From contig CAYZRS010000010.1 of assembly GCA_964480915.1 (NCBI GenBank), forward strand, positions 56,801-120,800: DNA of 64,000 bases. The letters are read 5' to 3'. Each line of letters opens with the position of its first letter. Position 1 is the first letter of the stretch. The translations under genes and the position numbers were made by a program. The notes under the pieces are model-generated. The model did no database searches. It saw nothing but the letters and a program-made list of their open reading frames with translations, and was not told the DNA's origin. This DNA is from CAWGCE01 sp964480915 (lineage in GTDB: Bacteria > Planctomycetota > Planctomycetia > Pirellulales > Pirellulaceae). This document shows, piece after piece, positions 1-13,756 of the stretch.

Positions 1-764
1 TTGGCGTCTACAACGTCGTCGCCGATTTTGGTCAGTGCCGTGGCACCAATACAGCGACCATCTTGCCCAACGATGCCGAACACACACGGAAGTACGGGCG
101 GACGATTCTTCTTCGTTACAATATCATGACCAATCCAACGCTGTTTCAGCTGGCACTCGCCAAATACCAAACCGCGGTCGCACCAGAATTCGATGACGAC
201 TTGCTCATGGAAGGCGGTTTTCAGCGCACGTTATGGCACGAAGTCGGGCACTACCTGGGCGTTGATAAGACCAAGCGAGGAAGACCCCTGGGAGAAGGAT
301 TGCAACAGCTGTCCGATCACTTCGAAGAAATGAAGGCCGACCTGGTCTCACTTTTTACCGCCCACGAATTGCACAAAGCGGGCCATCACAGCGATGAACA
401 ACTCAAGGCGATCTACGCCGGTGGCGTCTTGCGCGTGCTGCAGATCGTCGAGCCCCGCATCGATCAGGCATACAACACGATGCAGCTTATGCAGTGGAAT
501 TACTTTTTAGAGAACGGGCTGCTCGGATTCGATACAGAACGGGGTGAATTGTCGATCAACTACGATAAGTATCACGAGGTCGTGAAGAGTCTTCTGCAGA
601 AAGTTCTTTCCATACAGTACGAAGGCGATCCTCAAGCGGCCGCGGCGTTCGTCGAAAAGTACACTTCTTGGGATGAAGAGGTCCACGGGGTCATTGCTAA
701 CAGACTCCAAGCGACCACCAAGTATCGCTACCGACATGTCCAATACAAAGAACTTCAACAATAG
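1..764 (+). CDS. M49-like (dipeptidyl-peptidase III-related) metallopeptidase, 3' part
   Basis: The reading frame is already open at the left edge of the window, so only the C-terminal part is present (about 254 codons). A zinc-binding HEVGH lies at 237-251, and about 30 residues later comes an EEMKAD segment that resembles the second zinc/glutamate motif (EECRAD-like) of the M49 dipeptidyl-peptidase III family. Classical M49 enzymes use a longer HEXXXH, whereas this protein has the shorter HExxH seen in DPP III-like relatives, some of which are fused to Nudix domains. The N-terminal part that would show such a fusion lies outside the window. The expected role is zinc-dependent peptide hydrolysis. 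Family placement rests on the paired motifs only and is moderately sure; that it is a real gene is very likely. Confidence 0.7.
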   Translation, partial: GVYNVVADFGQCRGTNTATILPNDAEHTRKYGRTILLRYNIMTNPTLFQLALAKYQTAVAPEFDDDLLMEGGFQRTLWHEVGHYLGVDKTKRGRPLGEGLQQLSDHFEEMKADLVSLFTAHELHKAGHHSDEQLKAIYAGGVLRVLQIVEPRIDQAYNTMQLMQWNYFLENGLLGFDTERGELSINYDKYHEVVKSLLQKVLSIQYEGDPQAAAAFVEKYTSWDEEVHGVIANRLQATTKYRYRHVQYKELQQ

Positions 765-905
765 CGCCGGGGACGCGAGCGGCTATTTCGTCGTTTCGTG
801 CGTGGCTTCGAACACCGCAACGACTGCCCCTACCACGATCGTCTGAAACTTCATCGCACCAGCCTGGTAACAGACCATGCTGCTTGGGCAATGATTGCCC
901 ACCGA

Positions 906-1232
906 CTACCAAGGTGTTGGGTAGATTCCATTTCCACGCGGGCCAATGTCGCCCGGTGGCAATCCCATGTTGTGGAAATAGCTCGAATGAAACGCCCCGT
1001 AGAACTTGGGATACCGCTCGTTGAGATACTGGTAGTACTCAGGATGCGTATAGGGAGGTGGCGGACCTTTCCAACCCGATCGCCAAAGGACCGTGCCTGG
1101 CTGATATGCCGCGCGTGCAGGACGCGTGTTGACTACGTTCCGGTAGACCTGAGCCTCTGCCGAACAGCAACAAGACAAAAGTAAGGCTGCGCAAATCGCA
1201 GTAAAGAAACGATAACCCATGGCAGCATCCAT
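906..1232 (-). CDS. Small secreted protein of unknown function
   Basis: The product is 108 residues. It starts with a clear signal peptide (hydrophobic stretch with several cysteines, then AEA-Q as a likely cleavage or lipobox-like site) and continues as a proline-, tyrosine- and glycine-rich mature part. Two starts are possible: the ATG at 1232 or the in-frame ATG four codons later at 1220; both keep the signal sequence. I recognise no domain. It is transcribed toward the end of the preceding peptidase gene, so the two are convergent. The exported N-terminus and the lack of a better overlapping frame support a real gene, but its function is unknown. Confidence 0.55.
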   Translation of the reverse strand: MDAAMGYRFFTAICAALLLSCCCSAEAQVYRNVVNTRPARAAYQPGTVLWRSGWKGPPPPYTHPEYYQYLNERYPKFYGAFHSSYFHNMGLPPGDIGPRGNGIYPTPW

Positions 1233-1634
1233 TCAGCCAAGCATTCGGATTTAAGTCTCACGCTTTGGATGTATCGCGTGGTTGACGACAAGCACCCGAA
1301 TGTGAGTCACCGAAGTTGCCCGAATCTTCGACTTCGCGTTGCGATCAGCTTTGTTGTCAGATTCGTACCAGCTTTAACCGTTACTCGGGCTGCACAGAAC
1401 GGTACGAACCGATCGGTCAAACGGTTAGCGATCGTCACACAACCACTGCAAGCACTGTCGTTAACAACGGCTTACTCGGTAAGAGCCGACTGTCCAGCGG
1501 CGTGCAACAACGGACCAACGACTTGAAGCGGCGCTGCCATCCGAGTCACGCGCTCGACAGCAAGATTCGCTGGCGAATGGATGATGCAATGGAGTTTCGA
1601 GTGAGGCGTCCATCGAAAGCACGGATTAGCCCGC
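1233..1634. other. Intergenic stretch of about 400 bp
   Basis: This gap lies downstream of fusA and upstream of the small secreted-protein gene, both on the minus strand. It must hold the 3' end of the long ribosomal/polymerase transcript and the promoter of the small gene. I see no hairpin followed by a T run, no tRNA and no convincing reading frame. The plus-strand frames here have coding-unlike composition. Confidence 0.6.
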
Positions 1635-3728
1635 TCAAAATGCGAAGCCGTCTGCAACTTCTGGGGGAGCCGGAGCAAACTCTAGCGGCTCCATCGAACA
1701 ACCGGCTCGCCCCTGGCTCAGGCTACGAATCGCACTCGAATAACCGAACAACTCAGCCAGCGGCACGTGCGCCTCGATCGAAACGATCTCACCTTTCGGT
1801 TCGCACTGAGCCACAATCCCTCGCCGCTGCTGGATGTCACCCACGATATCGCCCATATTTTCTTCAGGCGTGTTGATATCCAATTTCATGATCGGTTCCA
1901 ACAGAATGGGACCCGCCTTACGCAACGCCTTCTCAAACGCGTCGCTGGCGGCAATGCGAAAAGCGACATCATTTGAATTCACGAGGTGAGCTTCGCCCGT
2001 CATAATCGTGATGCGAAGCTTGCTAAGAGGAAACCCACCGACCACGCCACCGCCTTCACTGCAGCCCTGCAATTCGTCCAGCGCAGCCATCAGGAAGTCA
2101 CCTTCCAATGTGTCGGGAGGGACTCGGCTCGTCACAATCACCGCCGGGCCACTTTCGTGTTCTGACGGTTCGATCTTCACCGTTAACCGAGCGTACAATT
2201 GCTCGTTTTCGATCTGACGATTGCACTCCCCAATCACCTCAACGGCATTGGCGACGGTTTCACGATAGTTAACGCGAGGTTTGTGCACCTTCACATTTAG
2301 ATTGAAATCGCGGAGCAGACGATGTTTGATCACTTCGAGATGCAATTCGCCCATCCCGCTAATCAAGGTTTGGCCGGTATCTTCGTTCTCGCTAGCGCGA
2401 AAGGTGGGGTCCTGACGTTTCATCATTTCGAGAGTTTCGCCCAGCTTCTTGCGCTCGGCGGTCGACTCGGGCTCAATCGCCATCGAAATCACCGTTTCTG
2501 GAAAATCGATGCTCTCCAAAATAATCGGCGACTTGGTTTCACACAGGGTATCGCCCGTCACCGAATCGCGAGGACCGATAACGCCCACGATGTCTCCCGT
2601 GCCGGCGAGGTCGATTTGCCCTTCTTTATCCTTCTTGGTGGCATGGATTTGCCACAGCTGAGCAATGTTTTCTTTCTTGCCATTGCTCGCGTTGAGAACA
2701 CGGCTATTCGCTTTCAACTCTCCCGAATAAATTCGGATGAAGTAGAGGTCTCCCGTCTTGGCCGGAATGATCTTGAAGACCAAACCGCAAAACGGCTCCT
2801 TGGCGACCGGTTCTCGTTTTAGAATCTTCTCGGCATCTTTGAGATCAACACCCTTCACCGCGGGCATGTCGGCCGGGCTGGGCAAGTACTTGGCCACGCC
2901 ATCAAGCACTGGCTGCACGCCAATCCCATGCAACGCCGTGCCACAAAACACCGGTTGAATCTGCTGCGCCAAGGTCGCTTCTCGAATGACTTTCTCGATC
3001 AGCGCCGAAGGGACCGGTTCCTCTTCGAGCAGTTTCTCCATCAACTCGTCATTGAAGTTGCTCAATCCGTCGATCAGCTTCTCGCGCCAAAGATCGACTT
3101 CCGGCTGCAGTTCTTCTGGTATTTCATTTTCGATGACATTCTTGCCATCTTTTTCTGGTTCGAACGTTAGCAATTTCTGATGGACCAAATCGATCACACC
3201 GCGGAACGGATCCTTCATATGCGCCGGGCCGCTACCGGCCGGAATCTGTACGACAAACGGTTGAGCGCTCAGCCGTTTTTCGATGTCCTCAAGCGTCCGT
3301 TCGAAATCGGCCCCTTCGCGGTCCATCTTGTTGATGAACACGATGCGAGAAACATCGTACTTGTCCGCTTGCCGCCACACCGTCTCGCTTTGCGCCTCAA
3401 CACCTTCGCGAGCGCTAAACACGACCACACAGCCGTCCAACACCCGCAGGCACCGTTCAACCTCGGCCGTGAAATCAACATGCCCCGGGGTGTCAAGCAA
3501 GTTGATACTGACGTTTTTCCAAGGGAAGGTAACGCAGGCCGAATAGATGGTGATCCCGCGTTCCTGCTCTTCCGGGTCGCTGTCGGTTTCGGCCGTACCC
3601 TTGTCCACCATGCCGACTCGGTGTTTTGCACCCGAGTAATAGAGCATGCGTTCGGTGACTGTCGTCTTTCCCGCATCAATATGAGCCACCACGCCGATGT
3701 TGCGGATGTCTTCTAATTTGCGTGACAT
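1635..3728 (-). CDS. fusA: Translation elongation factor G
   Basis: This 697-residue GTPase catalyses ribosomal translocation. All G motifs are visible: AHIDAGKT near residue 17 (P loop), RGIT (switch I), DTPGHVDF (G3) and NKMD (G4). The later GMGELHLEVI block of domain III and the domain IV/V segments are intact, and the length is normal. It is the last gene of the cluster after rpsL and rpsG, the usual str-operon order. Some canonical positions differ (ITIYSACVTFPW where most EF-Gs read ITITSAA..C.W; DREGADF rather than DRVGANF), which suggests a planctomycete or spd-type EF-G subfamily. An intrinsic terminator-like hairpin lies just upstream. Identity as an EF-G is certain; the subfamily is inferred. 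Confidence 0.97.
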   Translation of the reverse strand: MSRKLEDIRNIGVVAHIDAGKTTVTERMLYYSGAKHRVGMVDKGTAETDSDPEEQERGITIYSACVTFPWKNVSINLLDTPGHVDFTAEVERCLRVLDGCVVVFSAREGVEAQSETVWRQADKYDVSRIVFINKMDREGADFERTLEDIEKRLSAQPFVVQIPAGSGPAHMKDPFRGVIDLVHQKLLTFEPEKDGKNVIENEIPEELQPEVDLWREKLIDGLSNFNDELMEKLLEEEPVPSALIEKVIREATLAQQIQPVFCGTALHGIGVQPVLDGVAKYLPSPADMPAVKGVDLKDAEKILKREPVAKEPFCGLVFKIIPAKTGDLYFIRIYSGELKANSRVLNASNGKKENIAQLWQIHATKKDKEGQIDLAGTGDIVGVIGPRDSVTGDTLCETKSPIILESIDFPETVISMAIEPESTAERKKLGETLEMMKRQDPTFRASENEDTGQTLISGMGELHLEVIKHRLLRDFNLNVKVHKPRVNYRETVANAVEVIGECNRQIENEQLYARLTVKIEPSEHESGPAVIVTSRVPPDTLEGDFLMAALDELQGCSEGGGVVGGFPLSKLRITIMTGEAHLVNSNDVAFRIAASDAFEKALRKAGPILLEPIMKLDINTPEENMGDIVGDIQQRRGIVAQCEPKGEIVSIEAHVPLAELFGYSSAIRSLSQGRAGCSMEPLEFAPAPPEVADGFAF

Positions 3729-3756
3729 GGGATTTTACCGTTCCGAAATGATGCGC

Positions 3757-3784
3757 AAAAAAAACGCCGCGCGGATGCGCGGCG
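3757..3784 (-). terminator. Intrinsic terminator/attenuator between rpsG and fusA
   Basis: On the minus strand an 8-bp perfect GC-only stem (CGCCGCGC / GCGCGGCG) with a 4-nt loop is followed immediately by eight U residues, a textbook rho-independent terminator. It lies 20 nt past the rpsG stop and ends only 28 nt before the fusA start. That leaves no room for a promoter between the hairpin and fusA, so it probably acts as a partial terminator that tunes fusA expression. Confidence 0.85.
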
Positions 3785-3804
3785 ATTCGTGAGACTCGAA
3801 GGGA

Positions 3805-4275
3805 CTACCAAGCGAAGTGAGCAAATGCCTTGTTCGCTTCGGCCATCCGGTGGACGTTCTCTCGACGAGTCATCGCCGCGCCCTCTTTGTTGTAGGCGGA
3901 AACCAGCTCGTCCGCCAAAGCCAAGTGCTTGGGACGACCTTTCTTTTCGCGAATTGCCAGCAGCAACCAACGAATCGCCAACGACTGCTGTCGCATCTTG
4001 TTGACCTGCATCGGCACTTGATAGGCCGCACCACCGACTCGCTTACTGCGGACTTCGATCAATGGCTTTACATTTTCCAAAGCCTGCGTGAAGACTTCGA
4101 TCGGTTCTTGGTCGGTGACCTTCTTCGCGATTTCATCCATCGCCCGATAGAACAATCGTTGTGCAGTGGTCTTCTTGCCATCACTCATCAAGCAATTGAT
4201 GAATTTGCTGGCCAAGATCGAATCGTGTTTCGGATCACCCTTAAGTTGGGTCCGACTGGCTGTAATACGTCCCAT
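3805..4275 (-). CDS. rpsG: 30S ribosomal protein S7
   Basis: The 156-residue protein has the normal S7 length and the family signature (KFINCLMSDGKK, then GGAAYQVPM and the C-terminal NKAFAHFAW). S7 nucleates assembly of the 16S rRNA 3' domain and lines the E site. It lies 19 bp after rpsL and just before fusA on the same strand, the conserved str order. In E. coli S7 represses its own operon by binding the rpsL-rpsG spacer; here that spacer is too short for the same structure. Confidence 0.98.
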   Translation of the reverse strand: MGRITASRTQLKGDPKHDSILASKFINCLMSDGKKTTAQRLFYRAMDEIAKKVTDQEPIEVFTQALENVKPLIEVRSKRVGGAAYQVPMQVNKMRQQSLAIRWLLLAIREKKGRPKHLALADELVSAYNKEGAAMTRRENVHRMAEANKAFAHFAW

Positions 4276-4294
4276 GTTTATTCTCTATCTGTGA

Positions 4295-4663
4295 CTACGA
4301 CTTCTTGGCACCGTAACGGCTGCGAGAACGCTTGCGGCCTTCGACACCGAGCGTGTCCAAAGCACCACGAACGACTTGGTATCGCACACCCGGCAGATCG
4401 CGAACACGACCGCCACGGACGAGCACGATCGAGTGCTCTTGCAAACTGTGACCTTCACCTGGAATGTAGACAGTCACTTCCTTGCCGTTCGACAGACGCA
4501 CACGCGTAATCTTGCGCAAAGCCGAATTCGGCTTTTTAGGCGTCATGGTACGAACCTGCAGACAGACACCCCGTCGTTGCGGACAACGATCGAGAACAGG
4601 CGCTTTACTTTGCGAGCGTTTACTTTTGCGTCGCTTACGTACTAATTGATTAATTGTTGGCAT
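4295..4663 (-). CDS. rpsL: 30S ribosomal protein S12
   Basis: The 122-residue protein sits in the decoding centre of the 30S subunit. The S12 signature is complete: MPTINQLVRKRR at the N-terminus, TPKKPNSALRK with the lysine linked to streptomycin resistance in the family, and the GVRYQVVRGALDT segment. The lysine at the classical resistance position is the sensitive type. It follows rpoC by about 108 bp without an obvious terminator, so rpoC-rpsL-rpsG are probably co-transcribed. Confidence 0.98.
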   Translation of the reverse strand: MPTINQLVRKRRKSKRSQSKAPVLDRCPQRRGVCLQVRTMTPKKPNSALRKITRVRLSNGKEVTVYIPGEGHSLQEHSIVLVRGGRVRDLPGVRYQVVRGALDTLGVEGRKRSRSRYGAKKS

Positions 4664-4771
4664 GTTTGATTCAACGGAGCCGATCCCGTCCTCGACTTCT
4701 TAGTCGGCAATTTCTGGAAAAGGGTAGCCTTTCAACGTAGTGAATTGGCTGCCACTGTCAAGGTCCGTCGA

Positions 4772-9724
<4,953 letters not shown>

Positions 9725-9771
9725 CTAAAACTCCTTGTCCCGGTATGTGTCTTTTATCTGCTTCGCGAACG

Positions 9772-9799
9772 GCCACCGCCCGGTATCCCAGGCGGTGGC
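9772..9799 (-). promoter_or_regulatory. Hairpin in the rpoB-rpoC spacer
   Basis: The 86-bp spacer contains a perfect 9-bp stem (GCCACCGCC / GGCGGTGGC) around a 10-nt loop. It is not followed by a U run, so it is unlikely to terminate transcription by itself. It may be an RNase processing or stability element. The function is inferred. Confidence 0.6.
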
Positions 9800-9810
9800 G
9801 TCACGGTTAT

Positions 9811-12800
9811 TTAGATGCTTCGCTTCTCGAGCTGCATGTTCAACGCGAGTCCGCGAATCTCGTTGGTCAGTACGTCGAAACTGGCCGGAGTTCCGGCTTC
9901 CAACGTATTCTCTCCTTTGACCATCGATTCGTAGATCTTCGTTCGACCCTCGACATCGTCGCTCTTGACCGTCAACAGTTCCTGCAAGATGTAAGCGGCA
10001 CCGTAAGCTTCGAGTGCCCACACTTCCATCTCTCCAAATCGCTGACCGCCAAAGCGGGCTTTGCCACCCAAAGGCTGCTGGGTAATCAGCGAGTAAGGAC
10101 CAGTGCTGCGTGCATGCACCTTGTCGTCGACCAAGTGATGCAATTTGAGCATGTAGATGTAACCGACGGTCGTTTCCTGTTCGAGCGGTTCACCCGTCCG
10201 GCCATCGTAGAGCAGCGACTTTCCGTGTCGCGGCAATCCGGCGTTCTCGAGGCAATCGTTGATGTCTTCTTCCGAAGCACCATCGAAAACTGGAGTGACT
10301 GCACGGAAGCCCAGCTTGGCTCCTGCCCAGCCGAGATGCGTTTCCAGAATCTGACCGACGTTCATACGACTCGGAACCCCTAGCGGATTCAACAGAATCT
10401 GCAGCGGCGTGCCATCCTTGAGATACGGCATGTCTTCCACAGGCAAGATCTTCGAGATCACACCCTTGTTACCGTGTCGACCGGCCATTTTGTCGCCGAC
10501 GGAAATCACTCGCTTGGCAGCGATGTAGATTTTCACCATCTGCAGAACACCACTGCGAAGCTCATCACCTCGCTTCATGCTGTTCAACTTGCGATCACGC
10601 AAATCGATCGCCAGTTCGATTTCATTCCACATCGACTTGTAGATCTGCTCGATCGAACTCTTGAGCTCTTCACTACGCATCTTGGCGGTGATTCCATCCA
10701 AGCGGAACTGCGAAGCTCGCTCAGCCACATACTTGGGATCTTGCCCCTTAGCGAGCGGCGTGTCATCGTCGTCCGTCAAAGTCCGGCCCAGCTTGCTCTC
10801 CATCTCCGCGATCATTGCGGTGAACAGCTCGGCAATTCGGCCATTGCCTTCTGCTTCGACTTCCTTCAGCTCTTTCTCGAACAGCTTGCGTTCGTCTTCG
10901 CTGAGGCTCATGCGACGAGAGAACTTCATCGTGTCAATCACGATACCCTCGATGCCCGATGGCACTTCGAGCGAATCGTTCTTCACGTCTTCACCGGCAC
11001 GACCAAAGATCGCGTGCAGCAACTTCTCTTCCGGCGTCAACTCGGTCTTCGATTTTGGCGAAACCTTACCTACCAGGATGTCACCTGGCTTCACGTAAGT
11101 TCCGACCTGGACGATGCCGCTCTCATCGAGATTGCGGAGCGCCTTCTCACTGACGTTCGGGATATCACGCGTGAACTCTTCACGACCCAGCTTCGTGTCG
11201 CGAATCTCAATGTCGAATTCTTCGATATGGATCGATGTATAGACGTCGTTTTGAACCAGCTCTTCGCTGATGATGATCGCGTCTTCAAAATTGAAACCAT
11301 CGAACGACATGAACCCGACGAGCACATTCCGGCCCAGCGCCAAGACGCCCCTGTGGGTCGAAGCACCGTCCGCAATCACTTGGCCTTTTTCGACCTTGTC
11401 GCCTGGCATCACAAGCGGCGTCTGATTGAGCGATGTCCGCTCGTTCAGTCCCTGGAATTTCTTCAGCTCGTACTTGTCGCTGCCAATTTCAATTCGCTGT
11501 GAGTCGACATACTTCACGGTTCCCGCACGCTTTGCGACGACAACCATGCTCGAGTTCTCTGCGACCGCCTCTTCCATTCCAGTACCGACCAACGGTGGCT
11601 CGGCGACCAAGAGCGGCACCGCTTGCCGCTGCATGTTCGAGCCCATCAACGCGCGATTCGCATCGTCGTGCTCGAGGAACGGAATCAGGCCGGCAGAAAC
11701 ACCCACCATCTGACTCGGCGAAACATCGATGTATTCGATTTCGGTCGAGGGCACCAATTCGAAGTCAGAGTGGTGACGAGAGACAATATTGTCCTGCGTC
11801 AGCTTTCCGTCCTTCACCGGTGCATCGGCAGGAGCCACATAGGCCTCCGCCTCTTCATCGGCTCGCAACCAAACGACCTCTTCGGTCAACTTGCCTTTCT
11901 TAACGACACGATAGGGAGTCACCAAGAAGCCGTAATCATCAACGCCGGCATAAATCGCCAAGCTGGAGATCAAGCCAATGTTCGTACCTTCCGGCGTCTC
12001 AATCGGGCAAATACGACCATAGTGGGAAATATGGACATCGCGAACCTCGAAACCGGCTCGCTTTCGATTCAAACCGCCAGGACCGAGTGCCGACAAACGA
12101 CGCTCGTGGGTCAACATCGAAAGCGGGTTCGTCTGATCGACCACCTGCGACAACTCGCCCCGGCCGAAGAAATATTCAATCGCCGCAGCGACGCTTTTCG
12201 GATTGATCAAACTGCGAGGCGTCATGTCCTCGTTGTCTTTCAAACTCATCCGTTCCTGCACGGTACGGCGCAGCTTCAAGAAACCCTTCCGCAGTTCGTC
12301 GCAGGCCAACTCGTCAATCGTTCGTAAGCGACGATTTCCCAAGTGGTCAATATCGTCAATGTAGGCTTCGCCTTCACCAGACAGGGCCAGTAGATACTTG
12401 ATCGAGGCGATCAAATCGTCCGGCTTGAGCGTCATCTCTTTTTCAGAAATTGGCAGCTGCAGCTTGCGATTGATCCGGAAACGACCAACTCGGCCCAAAC
12501 GATAACGGTTCGTGTCCGAGAACTTCTCCTGGAACAACGTCCGCGCTTTTTCCAACTGTGGCGGATTACCAGGACGGAGCCGTTGATAGATTCGCAGCAG
12601 TGCCTCTTCATGACTGCTGGTCGGATCATCTGCCATCGCGTTCAAAATCAGCGACGTGCGAGGAACCGTCATCACTTCCACTTTTTTGACACCCGAGGTG
12701 CAAATCGTTTCGGCGACGTTCTTACTGATCCGATGCCCAGCCTCGACAATCAGCTCACCAGCGCGAGCACTGTTGGCCGGGTAGACCACATCGTCAACAG

Positions 12801-13527
12801 CAACCTTGCCTTCCAATTTGGCCGCGCTACGGCCATCGACAACTTTCAGCGCCGAGGTCTCATAAAAAGCCCGCAGCAAATCGGCATCGCTGGAATACTT
12901 CGGGTCGATCGCCCGCAACAACATCGTCGACGAGAACTTACCGCTCTGATCAATGCGGACCGTCATGCTGTCTTTTTTCGTGACGTTGATCTCAATCCAA
13001 CTGCCACGCTCGGGAATGATCCGGCAGGAAGCCAACTTACGATCTGAGGTCGTATCGTCTTCCATGACAAAGTCGACACCCGGACTACGGTGCAACTGAC
13101 TTACCACGACACGCTCGGCACCGTTGATGATGAACTCACCACCGCCCAGCATGATCGGGATGTCACCCAGATAGACCTCTTCTTCAATCGGCTCATCTTT
13201 ATTCAGACGCAGCCAAATGCGAAAAGGCTTGCCGTAGGTCAGGCGCAATTGGCGACACTCGGCCGGGGTATAGCGAGGCTTACCAAGCTCATACTTGATG
13301 TAATCGAGCGTGGTCTGCTTGTCATAGCTTTCCACGGGAAAAATTTCACGCATCACGCTTTCAAGACCGTGGTCTTTGCGCTTGTCGGGAGCAACCGACT
13401 CCTGAAGGAACGCAGCGTAACTGTCCGTCTGAATTCCCGTCAGATTGGACGTCTCGTAACTGGCGCGACCGCTACCAAATACTCGACGCTCGTCGGGGTG
13501 AATTCTTCTTTGAACGGGAGTAGCCAT
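9811..13527 (-). CDS. rpoB: RNA polymerase beta subunit
   Basis: The beta subunit is 1,238 residues from the chosen start. The ATG at 13527 is preferred over an upstream in-frame ATG at 13581 because AGGAG lies at the right distance before it and the family N-terminus begins there (MATPVQRR). Conserved segments include the rifampicin-pocket region (LSQVVDQTNPLSMLTHERRL, then the GPGGLNRKR loop), ICPIETPEGTNIGL, and the C-terminal RFGEMEVWALEAYGAA clamp region. It lies between rplL and rpoC in the usual order, with strong hairpins in the spacers on both sides. Confidence 0.98.
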   Translation of the reverse strand: MATPVQRRIHPDERRVFGSGRASYETSNLTGIQTDSYAAFLQESVAPDKRKDHGLESVMREIFPVESYDKQTTLDYIKYELGKPRYTPAECRQLRLTYGKPFRIWLRLNKDEPIEEEVYLGDIPIMLGGGEFIINGAERVVVSQLHRSPGVDFVMEDDTTSDRKLASCRIIPERGSWIEINVTKKDSMTVRIDQSGKFSSTMLLRAIDPKYSSDADLLRAFYETSALKVVDGRSAAKLEGKVAVDDVVYPANSARAGELIVEAGHRISKNVAETICTSGVKKVEVMTVPRTSLILNAMADDPTSSHEEALLRIYQRLRPGNPPQLEKARTLFQEKFSDTNRYRLGRVGRFRINRKLQLPISEKEMTLKPDDLIASIKYLLALSGEGEAYIDDIDHLGNRRLRTIDELACDELRKGFLKLRRTVQERMSLKDNEDMTPRSLINPKSVAAAIEYFFGRGELSQVVDQTNPLSMLTHERRLSALGPGGLNRKRAGFEVRDVHISHYGRICPIETPEGTNIGLISSLAIYAGVDDYGFLVTPYRVVKKGKLTEEVVWLRADEEAEAYVAPADAPVKDGKLTQDNIVSRHHSDFELVPSTEIEYIDVSPSQMVGVSAGLIPFLEHDDANRALMGSNMQRQAVPLLVAEPPLVGTGMEEAVAENSSMVVVAKRAGTVKYVDSQRIEIGSDKYELKKFQGLNERTSLNQTPLVMPGDKVEKGQVIADGASTHRGVLALGRNVLVGFMSFDGFNFEDAIIISEELVQNDVYTSIHIEEFDIEIRDTKLGREEFTRDIPNVSEKALRNLDESGIVQVGTYVKPGDILVGKVSPKSKTELTPEEKLLHAIFGRAGEDVKNDSLEVPSGIEGIVIDTMKFSRRMSLSEDERKLFEKELKEVEAEGNGRIAELFTAMIAEMESKLGRTLTDDDDTPLAKGQDPKYVAERASQFRLDGITAKMRSEELKSSIEQIYKSMWNEIELAIDLRDRKLNSMKRGDELRSGVLQMVKIYIAAKRVISVGDKMAGRHGNKGVISKILPVEDMPYLKDGTPLQILLNPLGVPSRMNVGQILETHLGWAGAKLGFRAVTPVFDGASEEDINDCLENAGLPRHGKSLLYDGRTGEPLEQETTVGYIYMLKLHHLVDDKVHARSTGPYSLITQQPLGGKARFGGQRFGEMEVWALEAYGAAYILQELLTVKSDDVEGRTKIYESMVKGENTLEAGTPASFDVLTNEIRGLALNMQLEKRSI

Positions 13528-13613
13528 AGTGGAGCAGCTCCTGTGGGTCAGGGAGACATAGCGGAGGCGGGCAGGCTTCAAGGCCGATCGAACTTGCTAC
13601 TAGCGCGTGCAAA

Positions 13614-13646
13614 CGTCTACACCCGAACATGCGTCGGGTGTAGACG
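13614..13646 (-). promoter_or_regulatory. Perfect 13-bp hairpin in the rplL-rpoB spacer
   Basis: The arms CGTCTACACCCGA and TCGGGTGTAGACG pair perfectly around a 7-nt loop. There is no U run after the stem. It sits about 87 nt before rpoB and about 110 nt after the rplL stop. In E. coli the same spacer holds an attenuator and an RNase III site, so a similar role here is a reasonable inference. Confidence 0.75.
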
Positions 13647-13756
13647 GTACAAAGTCGATCTGATTCTCGAAAACCAAAGCTTTTAAACCATCAGCACCAG
13701 TTGCCTGGCGCGCTGGAGTGCCGAAACAAAACCGAACGACGAACAACAGGCGAGAA

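Noticed and set aside
507..761. Minus-strand frame opposite the M49-like gene
   Set aside because: Shadow frame; the plus-strand frame carries the metallopeptidase motifs.
1316..1876. 186-codon plus-strand frame across the fusA 3' end
   Set aside because: It overlaps the conserved fusA end in antisense, and its free part is low-complexity without an RBS.
10474..11502. 342-codon plus-strand frame antisense to rpoB
   Set aside because: It mirrors a highly conserved coding region; the composition (His, Arg, Asp rich) is typical of a shadow frame.
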